Shown in pieces: positions 40,440 through 50,105 of a DNA stretch of 64,000 nt. The DNA comes from Streptomyces sp. TS71-3 (GTDB taxonomy: Bacteria > Actinomycetota > Actinomycetes > Streptomycetales > Streptomycetaceae): the NCBI RefSeq assembly GCF_018327685.1, contig NZ_BNEL01000001.1, positions 496,001 to 560,000 of the forward strand, read 5' to 3'. Each line of letters starts with the position of its first letter. The first letter of the stretch is position 1. Below the pieces are notes generated by a model. That model was given only the letters and a program-made list of their open reading frames with translations, ran no database searches and was not told where the DNA came from. The translations under genes and the position numbers were made by a program.

Positions 40440-41496
40440 CGAACTGACCGGAGCACCGGAACCGACCCCGACCCCGGCCTCGAACCCGGCCTCGACCCCG
40501 AACCCGACCTCGGCCTCGAACCCGGCCTCGACCCCGAACCCGACCTCGGCCTCGAACCCGGCCTCGACCCCGAACCCGACCTCGGCCGCGGCACCGGCAC
40601 GAGTACCGGCCCCCTCGCCGGGGAAGCCCGGCACCACAGCCGGCCGTCCGCCCCGCCTCGGCGGCTGGCTCACCCTGTTCCGCAGCGAGCTGACCATCAC
40701 GTTCCGCCGCTGGCGCACCCTCGCGCTGCTCGCGGTGCTGGCCGCCGTGCCGGTGCTGGTCGGCATCGCCGTGAAGCTGGAGACCGACGGCGGCGGGAGC
40801 GCGGGGCCCGGCGGCGGGGACGGCGGCCCGCCGTTCATCGCCCAGGTCACGAACAACGGCCTGTTCCTCGTGTTCACCGCGCTCGCCGCCACCCTGCCGT
40901 TCTTCCTGCCGATGTCGGTCGGGGTGATCGCGGGCGACGCCGTCGCGGGCGAGGCGCACGGCGGCACGCTGCGCTACCTGCTGGTCGCGCCCGCGGGCCG
41001 GACCCGCCTGCTGCTCGTCAAGTACGCCACCGTCATGACGTTCTGCCTGGTGGCGACCGTGACCGTGGCCGTCTTCGCGCTGGCCACCGGAGCACTGCTC
41101 TTCCCGCTCGGCGAGGTCACCACCATCTCCGGCACCACCATCGGCTTCGGCGACGGCCTGCTGCGCGCGCTGCTGATCGCCCTGCTGGTCGCCGCGTCAC
41201 TGCTGGGGCTCGCGGCGCTCGGCCTGTTCATCTCCACGCTGACCAGCAGCGGCATCGCCGCCATGGCGACCACCGTCGGGCTGCTGATCACGCTCCAGAT
41301 CCTCGACGTGATCCCCCAGCTGCACGGGATCCGGCCGTACTTCTTCTCGCACTACTGGCTGTCCTTCGCGGACGTGATGCGCCAGCCCGTCTACTGGACC
41401 GACGTGCTCAGGAACCTGGGCCTCCAGGCCGTGTACGCGGCGGTGTTCGGCTCGGCGGCCTGGGCGCGGTTCACGACGAAGGACGTCACGGCGTAG
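40426..41496 (+). CDS. ABC-2 type transporter permease
   Basis: A 356-residue integral membrane protein with six predicted helices and the ABC-2 permease pattern (SVGVIAGDAVAGEAHGGTLRYLLVAPAGRTRLLLVKY). It partners with the ATPase just upstream. Residues about 10-62 are a Pro/Ser/Thr/Asn-rich leader built from three copies of a 12-residue repeat (36 bp in DNA), which would lie in the cytoplasm and is not typical of the family. The ATG follows GGGGAGGG. Its 3' end overlaps the convergent gene by 11 bases. Confidence 0.9.
   Translation: MSRADELTGAPEPTPTPASNPASTPNPTSASNPASTPNPTSASNPASTPNPTSAAAPARVPAPSPGKPGTTAGRPPRLGGWLTLFRSELTITFRRWRTLALLAVLAAVPVLVGIAVKLETDGGGSAGPGGGDGGPPFIAQVTNNGLFLVFTALAATLPFFLPMSVGVIAGDAVAGEAHGGTLRYLLVAPAGRTRLLLVKYATVMTFCLVATVTVAVFALATGALLFPLGEVTTISGTTIGFGDGLLRALLIALLVAASLLGLAALGLFISTLTSSGIAAMATTVGLLITLQILDVIPQLHGIRPYFFSHYWLSFADVMRQPVYWTDVLRNLGLQAVYAAVFGSAAWARFTTKDVTA
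40477..40584 (+). repeat. 36-bp tandem repeat, 3 copies, in the permease gene
   Basis: Units start at 40477, 40513 and 40549 and read GCCTCGAACCCGGCCTCGAC followed by CCCGAACCCGACCTCG. In frame they encode (S-A-S-N-P-A-S-T-P-N-P-T)n. The DNA also has an 18-bp sub-period. Confidence 0.9.
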
Positions 41497-42163
41497 CCGC
41501 GGCCTCCGCGGCGCCCGGTCCGCCGCCGTCGCCGGCCGGGGCCTCCCGGGTCTCGTGGGCCTCCCGGGCCTCGTAGGGGAAGCGGGCCGGGACCGGCTCC
41601 CGGGCGAAGAACGTCTTGGCGCGGCCCAGCCCGACCGGGTCGCCGAGCACGTCGCCCGGCCGGTTGCCGGCGCCGACGAGCACCCCGCCGAACCGCATCC
41701 CCATATAGGCGGCCGTCAGCTCCAGCGTCCCCGCCAGCGGCGCGACGACCTCCTCCTCGCGGTGCGCGTGCGAATGGACCGTGACGCCCCACAGGGTGCG
41801 GCCCGCCATCGCGGCCTTGAAGTCCACACCCGGCGACCGCAGCCAGCCCGACCAGTAGTCCAGGTAGCGCTTGGTGGTGGAGGAGAGGGAGTACCAGTAC
41901 AGGGGCGAGGCGATGACGAGGTCGGTGGCGCCCAGGGTGGCCTCGAAGAGCTGCGACGCGCTGTCGTCCGCCGCGTGGTCGCGGGCGTCGTGCCGCCGGT
42001 CCTCGTAGTCGGGCAGCGGGTGGTCGGCGAGCCGGATCCAGCGCTGCGCCACCTCGGCGGGCAACTGCTCGGCCGCCTTGCGGGCCAGCGACTCGGTGTT
42101 GCCGTCGCGCCGGCTGCTGCCCAGCACGAACAGAAAGCTGCGGTCCATCGAGGTCTTCCCCAT
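41486..42163 (-). CDS. NADPH-dependent FMN reductase / flavodoxin-fold oxidoreductase
   Basis: A 225-residue flavodoxin-like protein. FLFVLGSSRRDGNTESLARKAA at the N-terminus binds the FMN phosphate, and ATDLVIASPLYWYSLSSTTKRYLDYWSG is the second FMN loop, typical of NAD(P)H:FMN or quinone reductases. There is a C-terminal Glu/Ala-rich tail of about 30 residues. The ATG at 42163 (GGGAGAG upstream) is chosen; an ATG at 42148 with GGGGA is nearly as good. A quinone or aromatic nitro substrate is possible, but nothing fixes it. Confidence 0.85.
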   Translation of the reverse strand: MGKTSMDRSFLFVLGSSRRDGNTESLARKAAEQLPAEVAQRWIRLADHPLPDYEDRRHDARDHAADDSASQLFEATLGATDLVIASPLYWYSLSSTTKRYLDYWSGWLRSPGVDFKAAMAGRTLWGVTVHSHAHREEEVVAPLAGTLELTAAYMGMRFGGVLVGAGNRPGDVLGDPVGLGRAKTFFAREPVPARFPYEAREAHETREAPAGDGGGPGAAEAAATP

Positions 42164-42452
42164 CTGCGGCTCTCCCGCGGTCTTCCGCGGCCCTCCGCGG
42201 CTCTTCTTCACGCTTCACACGCTTCTCTGCGGCTGGGAGAACGACACCGATGCACGGAAACATTCCGCCCGCCCGGGGGCGAGGGGCGACTCCGGCCGGG
42301 AGACGGTCCCGGGGGGGTCGGCAAGGGGGCGGCCCTGGCCGTGGCTGACCTCGCCTGGCGCGTCCATCGGCCGGCGCGCCCCTGGTTCGGCTCGCCCCTC
42401 GCCCGGTGCACTCCCTCGGCGGGCCCCGTAGGCCGGCGGCCGCCCGGGACGA

Positions 42453-42911
42453 TCAGCTCACGCAGAACTCGTTCCCCTCCGGGTCCTGCATCAGCGTCCA
42501 CTCGCCGCCGGGCTCCTTGACGTGCCGCAGGACGCCCGCACCGAGCCCTTCCAGGCGCGCGACCTCGTCCGCGCGCCGGCCCGCGCCGGAGTGCACGTCG
42601 ATGTGCAGGCGGTTCTTGCCCACCCTGGGCTCCGGCACCCGCTGGAAGAGGATGCGGCGGCCGAGTCCGGTGCCGCTGTCGGGGTCGTACGGGTCCGCGG
42701 GATGCCGGACGGCGATCAGATCCCGGAACGCCGGACGCCCCCCGACCTCGACCGTGGCGCTCGGAGGAAGGGCCTGCTGGGCGAGCAGGCGCTCGATCAG
42801 GGTGCTGTTGTCCTCCACGGCATAGCCGAGCGCGGCGCCCCAGAAGGCGGCCTGCGCGTGCGGGTCCGCCGCGTCCACGACGAGTTTCCAGTGCAGTACG
42901 GGCTGAGTCAC
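42453..42911 (-). CDS. VOC family (glyoxalase-like) protein
   Basis: A 152-residue protein with two beta-alpha-beta-beta-beta modules. It starts QPVLHWKLVVDAADPHAQAAFWGAALGY and ends GGEWTLMQDPEGNEFCVS, the usual start and end of actinobacterial glyoxalase/bleomycin-resistance-type proteins. The metal ligands of true glyoxalases are partly kept (His and Glu positions), so activity is open. The GTG at 42911 gives normal length. It follows rarD on the same strand with 67 bases between. Confidence 0.85.
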   Translation of the reverse strand: MTQPVLHWKLVVDAADPHAQAAFWGAALGYAVEDNSTLIERLLAQQALPPSATVEVGGRPAFRDLIAVRHPADPYDPDSGTGLGRRILFQRVPEPRVGKNRLHIDVHSGAGRRADEVARLEGLGAGVLRHVKEPGGEWTLMQDPEGNEFCVS

Positions 42912-42978
42912 GGCCACCGTTATAGCCGGCTTCCAGAGTGGGCCCAAGGGGTTCTGGCGCGCCGGGACGGCCCCCGGG

Positions 42979-43941
42979 TCAGACCGCCCGCTCGGAGGGG
43001 GCCGAACCCTCGACGGCGACGCCCTGCTGGGCCCGCAACCGCCGGGCCTCCGCCCGGTTCCGCCGGGCCGTGCGCAACGCGTCCCAGCTGAGCACCGTCA
43101 GCGCCACCCACACCAGCGCGAAGCCCGCCCACCGCTCGGGCGGCATCTCCTCGTGGAAGTACAGGATCCCGAGCAGGAACTGGAGCACCGGGGTCAGGTA
43201 CTGGAGCAGCCCCAGCGTCGACAGCGGCACCCGTATCGCCGACGCCCCGAAGCACACCAGCGGCACCGCGGTCACCAGCCCCGTCGACGCCAGCAGCGCC
43301 GCGTGCCCGGCGCCCTCGGAGGTGAACGTGCCCGTGCCGCGCGCACCCAGCCACAGCAGGTAGGCCAGCGCGGGCAGGAACTGGACCGCGGTCTCGGCCG
43401 CCAGCGACTCCAGCCCGCTGAGCGCCACCTTCTTCTTGGCCAGCCCGTACCCCGCGAAGGAGAACGCGAGGCAGAGCGAGATCCACGGCGGCTGGCCGTA
43501 TCCGATGGTCAGGGTGATCACCGCGGCGAGGCCGACCCCGACCGCGGCCCACTGGGCCGGCCGCAGCCGCTCCTTGAGGAGCAGCACCCCGAGGGCGATG
43601 GTGACCAGCGGATTGATGAAGTAGCCGAGCGACGCCTCCACGACGTGGCCGGAGTTGACGGCCCAGATGTAGACGCCCCAGTTGACGCTGATCAGCGTGG
43701 CGGCCACGGCCACCAGCGCCAGCCGGCGGGGGTTGCGCAGCAGTTCCACGGCCCAGGCCCACCGCCGGGTCACCAGCAGCGCCACGGCGACCAGCGCCAG
43801 CGACCAGACCATGCGGTGCGCGAGGATCTCCACCGGACCGGCCGAGTCGACCAGGGGCCAGAACAGCGGTACGAGGCCCCACAGGCCGTATGCCGCGACG
43901 CCGTTCAACACCCCGACGCGCTGCTCGCCCCTGCTGGTCAC
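42979..43941 (-). CDS. rarD: EamA family transporter RarD
   Basis: A 320-residue membrane protein with ten transmembrane helices in two EamA repeats. NGVAAYGLWGLVPLFWPLV and AHRMVWSLALVAVAL at the N-terminus and LTPVLQFLLGILYFHEEMPPERW near the end are RarD signatures. The substrate is unproven in the family (possibly chloramphenicol or amino acids). The GTG start lies downstream of a long imperfect palindrome (44041-44068) that could be its operator. Confidence 0.92.
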   Translation of the reverse strand: MTSRGEQRVGVLNGVAAYGLWGLVPLFWPLVDSAGPVEILAHRMVWSLALVAVALLVTRRWAWAVELLRNPRRLALVAVAATLISVNWGVYIWAVNSGHVVEASLGYFINPLVTIALGVLLLKERLRPAQWAAVGVGLAAVITLTIGYGQPPWISLCLAFSFAGYGLAKKKVALSGLESLAAETAVQFLPALAYLLWLGARGTGTFTSEGAGHAALLASTGLVTAVPLVCFGASAIRVPLSTLGLLQYLTPVLQFLLGILYFHEEMPPERWAGFALVWVALTVLSWDALRTARRNRAEARRLRAQQGVAVEGSAPSERAV

Positions 43942-44040
43942 CGGCCCGACCTCCGTCGTAGTCGTTTCGGGGGCCGGCGCCTGAGCCGGCCGGCTGCCGC
44001 ACGGCAGCCCGACGACCGTATCGCCGCGACCCCCCGCCTG

Positions 44041-44068
44041 TCATGTGCGTATCGCCATACGGTCATGA
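44041..44068. promoter_or_regulatory. 28-bp imperfect palindrome upstream of rarD
   Basis: Outer arms TCATG (44041-44045)/CATGA (44064-44068) and inner arms CGTAT (44048-44052)/ATACG (44057-44061) surround a CGCC centre, with 2-base mismatched steps between. It lies 100 bases upstream of the rarD start and downstream of the korB terminator, as expected for an operator. Confidence 0.5.
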
Positions 44069-44104
44069 CGGGATGGCCGCGCCAGGGGGACCCGGACATA
44101 CGAC

Positions 44105-44138
44105 GGGGCCCGGACCTGCCTGTGCAGATCCGGGCCCC
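44105..44138 (-). terminator. Terminator hairpin of the korAB transcript
   Basis: GGGGCCCGGA (44105-44114) and TCCGGGCCCC (44129-44138) are perfectly complementary; the 14-base loop holds a further CTGC/GCAG pairing. It lies 76 bases after the korB stop on the minus strand. Confidence 0.75.
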
Positions 44139-44213
44139 ATGAGCACCGTGGTCACCGCTCCCGGTCCCGGCGCCGAAGCGCCGCCGGCCGCCGAACGGGT
44201 GACCGGGCGGGCG

Positions 44214-45309
<1,096 letters not shown>

Positions 45310-45317
<8 letters not shown>

Positions 45318-47253
45318 CGAGGGCCTCCTTGAGAGCCGTGGCGAGCTGCTCCGCCTTGAACGGCAGACCGCGCACCTGGGTGTGCGGCCTGGCGTCGACC
45401 AGGTACCTGGCCCGGATCAGGGTGGTGAGCTGGCCGAGGTTCATCTCCGGAACGATGATCTTGTCGTACCGCTTGAGAACCTCGCCGAGGTTGGCCGGGA
45501 ACGGGTTGAGGTGCCGCAGGTGCACCTGCGCGACGTCCTCCCCGGCCCTGCGCAGCCGCCGCACCGCCGCGGTGATCGGGCCGTACGTCGAGCCCCAGCC
45601 GAGGACCAGCAGCCTGGCCTGCCCCGACGGGTCGTCGACCGTCACGTCCGGCACGGAGATGCCGTCGATCTTGGCCTGGCGGGTGCGGACCATGTGGTCG
45701 TGGTTGTTCGGGTCGTAGGAGATGTTGCCCGTGCCGTCCTGCTTCTCGATGCCGCCGATGCGGTGTTCGAGGCCGGGGGTGCCGGGGACGGCCCAGGGAC
45801 GGGCCAGCGTCTGAGGGTCGCGCTTGTAGGGCCAGAACGTCTCCGTGCCGTCGTCCAGCACGTGGTTCGGCGACTGGGCGAACTGCACCCTGAGGTCCGG
45901 CAGGTCCTCCACGTCCGGGATGCGCCACGGCTCGGAGCCGTTGGCGAGGTATCCGTCGGACAGCAGGAAGACCGGAGTGCGGTAGGTGAGGGCGATCCGG
46001 GCCGCCTCCAGCGCCGCGTCGAAGCAGTCCGCGGGGGTCTGCGCGGCGACGATCGGCACGGGTGCCTCGCCGTTGCGGCCGTACATGGCCTGGAGGAGGT
46101 CCGCCTGCTCGGTCTTGGTGGGCAGGCCCGTGGAGGGGCCGCCGCGCTGGATGTCGATGATCAGCAGCGGCAGCTCCAGGGAGACCGCGAGGCCGATCGT
46201 CTCGCTCTTGAGCGCCACACCGGGTCCTGAGGTGGTCGTGACGCCCAGGGAGCCGCCGAAGGCCGCGCCCAGCGCCGCGCCGATGCCGGCGATCTCGTCC
46301 TCGGCCTGGAAGGTGCGCACGCCGAAGTTCTTGTGCTTGCTCAGCTCGTGCAGGACGTCCGAGGCCGGCGTGATCGGGTACGAGCCCAGGAACAGCGGCA
46401 GGTCCGCCTGGCGGGAGGCGGCGACCAGGCCGTAGGCCAGGGCGAGGTTCCCCGAGATGTTGCGGTACGTGCCGGGGGGGAACGCCGTGGCGGCGGGGGC
46501 CACCTCGTAGGAGACGGCGAAGTCCTCGGTGGTCTCGCCGAAGTTCCAGCCGGCCCGGAAGGCCGCCAGGTTCGCCTCCATGATCTGCGGCTTCTTGGCG
46601 AACTTCGCCGCGAGGAACCGCTCCGTGCCCTCCGTGGGACGGTGGTACATCCACGACAGCAGGCCGAGCGCGAACATGTTCTTCGAGCGGTCCGCGTCCT
46701 TGCGCGACAGGTCGAAGTCCTTCAGGGCCTCGACGGTCAGCGTGCCCAGCGGGACGGGGTGGATGCGGTAGCCGTCCAGCGAGCCGTCCTCCAGCGGGGA
46801 GGCCTCGTAGCCGACCTTCTGCATCGCGCGCTTGGTGAACTCGTCGGTGTTGACGATGATCTCCGCGCCGCGGGGCAGGTCGCCGATGTTCGCCTTCAGG
46901 GCGGCGGGGTTCATGGCCACCAGCACGTCCGGCGCGTCGCCCGGGGTGAGGATGTCGTGGTCGGCGAAGTGCAGCTGGAACGAGGAGACACCGGGCAGGG
47001 TGCCTGCGGGCGCCCGGATCTCGGCCGGGAAGTTCGGCAGCGTCGCCAGGTCATTGCCGAAGGACGCGGTCTCCGATGTGAAACGGTCACCCGTCAACTG
47101 CATGCCGTCACCCGAGTCCCCCGCGAACCGGATGATCACCCGGTCGAGGCGGCGGACCGCCTTGTCGCCGGGCTCCGTGGGCAGCGTCGCGGGCGGACCG
47201 CCGGCGGTGGTGCCGGCGTTCTGCCCGGCTGGGCTACTGACCTGGCTGGTCAC
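45310..47253 (-). CDS. korA: 2-oxoacid:ferredoxin oxidoreductase, alpha subunit (gamma-alpha fusion)
   Basis: A 647-residue subunit with the gamma domain first (VIIRFAGDSGDGMQLTGDRF, about residues 37-210) and then the alpha/pyrimidine-binding domain (SYPITPASDVLHELSKHKNFG, TTTSGPGVALKSETIGLAVSLELP, and a C-terminal PGLEHRIGGIEKQDGTG). This gamma-alpha order is normal for actinobacterial KorA. The GTG start has GGGAGGT upstream. A perfect palindrome CGGATATCCG lies 125 bases before the start. It is the likely source of low-potential ferredoxin electrons beside the incomplete complex I cluster. Confidence 0.94.
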
Positions 47254-47377
47254 TGAACTGGACCTCCCTCGGGACAGCTGTGCGGGCTCGGCCGGCCGAC
47301 CGGCCACCCAGCCACCACCCTACGTCGCTAAGGGTGGCCTTCCCTTGGCTGATCGGATGGTGGACGGCTCTTTGAGA

Positions 47378-47387
47378 CGGATATCCG
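47378..47387. promoter_or_regulatory. Perfect 10-bp palindrome upstream of korA
   Basis: CGGATATCCG, followed by GTTTTTGCCATGTTTTGCCC (47391-47410), the most A/T-rich part of the gap. A candidate operator/promoter patch for korAB. A separate 7-bp hairpin CCACCCT/AGGGTGG lies at 47315-47337. Confidence 0.4.
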
Positions 47388-47547
47388 CCCGTTTTTGCCA
47401 TGTTTTGCCCGCCTTCTGGCTCTCCGCTGGGAGGCCGTTCCTACTGGTTCTTTCGGTTGAGGACTTTGGTCGGTGCCAGCCGGTGCGGGGGCGGCGGACA
47501 GCGCCGTACTGCACGTTGGGCCACGCGTGCGGTATCGGCGGGGGGCG

Positions 47548-48219
47548 TCAGGAGTTCAGGTACGTCAGGACTGCCAGGACCCGCCGGTGATCCCCGTCAC
47601 TCTGGGAGAGCCCCAGCTTCAGGAAGATGTTGCTGACGTGTTTCTCCACGGCGCCGTCGCTCACCACCAGCTGGCGGGCGATGGCCGAGTTCGTGCGGCC
47701 CTCGGCCATCAGGCTCAGCACCTCGCGCTCGCGCGGCGTGAGGCCCGCGAGGACGTCCTGCTTGCGGCTGCGGCCGAGGAGCTGGGCTACCACCTCCGGG
47801 TCCAGCGCGGTACCGCCCTCGGCCACCCGCACCACCGCGTCCACGAACTCGCGCACGTCCGCCACGCGGTCCTTGAGGAGGTAGCCCACGCCGTGGCTGG
47901 AGCCCGCCAGCAGCTCCGTCGCGTACTCCTCCTCCACGTACTGGGAGAGCACCAGCACCGCGAGGCCCGGGTACGACCGGCGGAGCTGCACGGCGGCCCG
48001 GACCCCCTCGTCCGTGTGCGTCGGCGGCATGCGGACGTCCGCCACGACCACGTCCGGCGGAGCCCCCTGCGATGCCAGGTCCTCGATGGTCTTGATCAGT
48101 GCCTCGGCGTCGCCGACGCCTGCCACAACCTCATGCCCGCGGTCGGTCAGCAGCCTGGTCAGGCCCTCCCTGAGCAGTACCGAGTCCTCGGCGATGACCA
48201 CCCGCACCTTGCCCTCCAC
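47548..48219 (-). CDS. LuxR/NarL-type response regulator
   Basis: A 223-residue regulator. The receiver domain begins KVRVVIAEDSVLLREGL, with acidic pocket E11/D12 and the phosphate acceptor D61 in VVVADVRMPP; a conserved Lys follows in GYLLKDRV. The DNA-binding LuxR helix-turn-helix covers about 157-223: LTPREREVLSLMAEGRTNSAIA and VEKHVSNIFLKLGL. The GTG at 48219 has a GGGGGCCGG stretch upstream; the longer in-frame extension is spacer. It pairs with the two histidine kinases encoded upstream on the same strand. Confidence 0.92.
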   Translation of the reverse strand: MEGKVRVVIAEDSVLLREGLTRLLTDRGHEVVAGVGDAEALIKTIEDLASQGAPPDVVVADVRMPPTHTDEGVRAAVQLRRSYPGLAVLVLSQYVEEEYATELLAGSSHGVGYLLKDRVADVREFVDAVVRVAEGGTALDPEVVAQLLGRSRKQDVLAGLTPREREVLSLMAEGRTNSAIARQLVVSDGAVEKHVSNIFLKLGLSQSDGDHRRVLAVLTYLNS

Positions 48220-48576
48220 GATTCCGGCCCCCCGGTTCGCACCCCCGACACGGCCGCCCCCGGCGCAGCGCTCGTGTCCGTCACCTCTGACAGCAACCAG
48301 CATCGCAGGGATCGGGTGCTCATGCGTCGGGCCTGTGGATAACTGTCATTGTCCACATGTGGTGGGTGCGGAACTGGCGAGACGGTGAGCGGAGTGATAT
48401 AGACCACCGCGGCCAGGGCACGCCGGGGCGGGGTCACCCCGCTCCAGGCGGTTCCCCACGGGGACCCGTCCGGGCACCGTGACCGGTCGGTCCGTCTGAC
48501 GGCTCGGTTCGTCCGGGCGCCCCTGGCCGGTCCGGTGGCGGCGACCAGCGCCTTCGGCCTGACCTCCTCCGCGAGC
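48220..48576. other. 357-bp gap between histidine kinase 1 and the response regulator
   Basis: Contains the DnaA-box-like palindrome (48334-48357) and an A/T patch GTGATATAGACC (48395-48406) that could be a promoter for the regulator. No gene seen. Confidence 0.5.
48334..48357. promoter_or_regulatory. Inverted pair of DnaA-box-like 9-mers
   Basis: TGTGGATAA (48334-48342, the complement of TTATCCACA) and TTGTCCACA (48349-48357) face each other with 6 bases between, forming a 24-bp imperfect palindrome. TTGTCCACA is the preferred Streptomyces DnaA box. It lies upstream of the response regulator gene. Confidence 0.45.
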
Positions 48577-49932
48577 TCAGGCCCGCCAGGGCAGGTCCGC
48601 CGTGACGCGGGTCGGGCCGCCGGGCGGGGAGTCGACGACGAGGACCCCGTCGACCGCGCCCAGCCGCTCCGCGAGCCCCCTCAGGCCCGAACCGGCGGTG
48701 GAGTCCGCCCCGCCCGTGCCGTCGTCGGTGACCTGGAGCATCAGCCGGTTGTCCACCTGCCAGGCGTCGACCAGGGCATGGGCCGCCCCCGAGTGCTTGC
48801 TGACGTTCTGGAGCAGCTCCGAGACGGTGAAGTAGGCGATGCCCTCCAGGGCCGGCACCGGCCTGGCCGGCAGGTCCACGTCGACCTGCACGGGGACCGT
48901 GCAGCGGGCAGCGACGGCGGAGAGCGCGGCGCCCAGCCCGCGGTCGGTGAGCACGGCCGGGTGGATGCCGCGGGCGAGGTCGCGCAGCTCCTGGAGCGCC
49001 GTCTTCACCTCTCCGTGCGCCTCGTCCACCATCCGCGCCGCGGCGTCGGGGTCCTCCGCCAGCTTCTCCTTGGCGAGACCGAGTTCCATGGCGAGGCTCA
49101 CCAGCCGGGCCTGCGCGCCGTCGTGCAGGTCGCGCTCGATCCGGCGCAGGTCCGCGGCGGCGGTGTCCACCACCGCACCGCGGTCCGACTCCAGCTCCAC
49201 CACCCGGCTGGCCAGCGGCGAACGGCCGAGCAGCTCCCGCACGAGGAACCGGTCGACCCCCGTCAGCACCCGCACCAGCCAGGGCGTGGCGAGCGTGATC
49301 ACCAGGCCCACCAGGGCCGTGACCGTGATCTCGAAGGGGTTGTCCAGGTACACGCTGTGCGTGCCGTCGCCGTAGAGCTGGATGCCGCCGGTGCCCCCGT
49401 ACATCGGGAACACCCACTGGTAGAGCGGATACGCCAGCAGCGTCCAACCGCAGGTGAAGAAGGTCAGCCAGACGCAGAACGTGAAGACGGTCCAGGGGAA
49501 GTACACCAGGGTGTAGAGGAAGGCCCGCCACGCGGCGCCGCTCTTGAGAAGCGCCATCGTCCACGCCATCAGCCCCCTCTCGCGCGGGCGCACCGGCTCC
49601 GGGGCGGCCACCTCCAGGTCCAGCAGGGCCCGGGCCCGTGCCCGCTCCGTCGCCCCGAACCCGAGGCACGCGGCCAGCCCGCCCGCCAGGACCGGGATGC
49701 CCAGGAACGTGATCAGCAGCCCGGCACCGCACGAGAACGCCGTCACCGTGACGACGAACATCGCCATGCCGAGCGGGAAGCCGAGCAGCACGTACCCGTA
49801 CTCCCGCCAGGTCCGCCCCTCCAGCGGCGCCCGCAGGACCGCCGGTATGCGGTGCCCCGGCTTGCCGGCCCCCGTTCCGCCGTACCCGGGCAGGCCGTGC
49901 TGCCCGGGGCCCTCTCCATAACCCGTGGCCAT
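48577..49932 (-). CDS. Sensor histidine kinase (HisKA_3 type), copy 1
   Basis: A 451-residue membrane kinase. After a Gly-rich start, residues about 40-260 form the putative sensor region with four or so helices (GYVLLGFPLGMAMFVVTVTAF, GLLITFLGIPVLAGGLAACLG, two more pairs). The dimerisation/phosphoacceptor segment contains RRIERDLHDGAQARL (His), followed by the ATPase domain: N-box ELLQNVSKHSGA, DDGTGGAD and GLRGLAERLGAVDG. The ATG at 49932 has GGACAGACC upstream, a weak site. It should phosphorylate the LuxR-type regulator downstream. It is paralogous to the next gene. Confidence 0.92.
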   Translation of the reverse strand: MATGYGEGPGQHGLPGYGGTGAGKPGHRIPAVLRAPLEGRTWREYGYVLLGFPLGMAMFVVTVTAFSCGAGLLITFLGIPVLAGGLAACLGFGATERARARALLDLEVAAPEPVRPRERGLMAWTMALLKSGAAWRAFLYTLVYFPWTVFTFCVWLTFFTCGWTLLAYPLYQWVFPMYGGTGGIQLYGDGTHSVYLDNPFEITVTALVGLVITLATPWLVRVLTGVDRFLVRELLGRSPLASRVVELESDRGAVVDTAAADLRRIERDLHDGAQARLVSLAMELGLAKEKLAEDPDAAARMVDEAHGEVKTALQELRDLARGIHPAVLTDRGLGAALSAVAARCTVPVQVDVDLPARPVPALEGIAYFTVSELLQNVSKHSGAAHALVDAWQVDNRLMLQVTDDGTGGADSTAGSGLRGLAERLGAVDGVLVVDSPPGGPTRVTADLPWRA

Positions 49933-50105
49933 CGGTCTGTCCGTTCCCCTCTGGAAGGCGCCCAAGATGCTCTGCGTGAGGTCTTTCGCCCGCCCCCGCC
50001 GGTGAATCCGAAGACTCCCCGCACCGCGGCGCTGCGTTCCCAGACTGCTCCCGGGGCGGCCGCCGGACCATCCAGCGCGTCGGCCCCATGAACCGGGGGT
50101 TTTCC

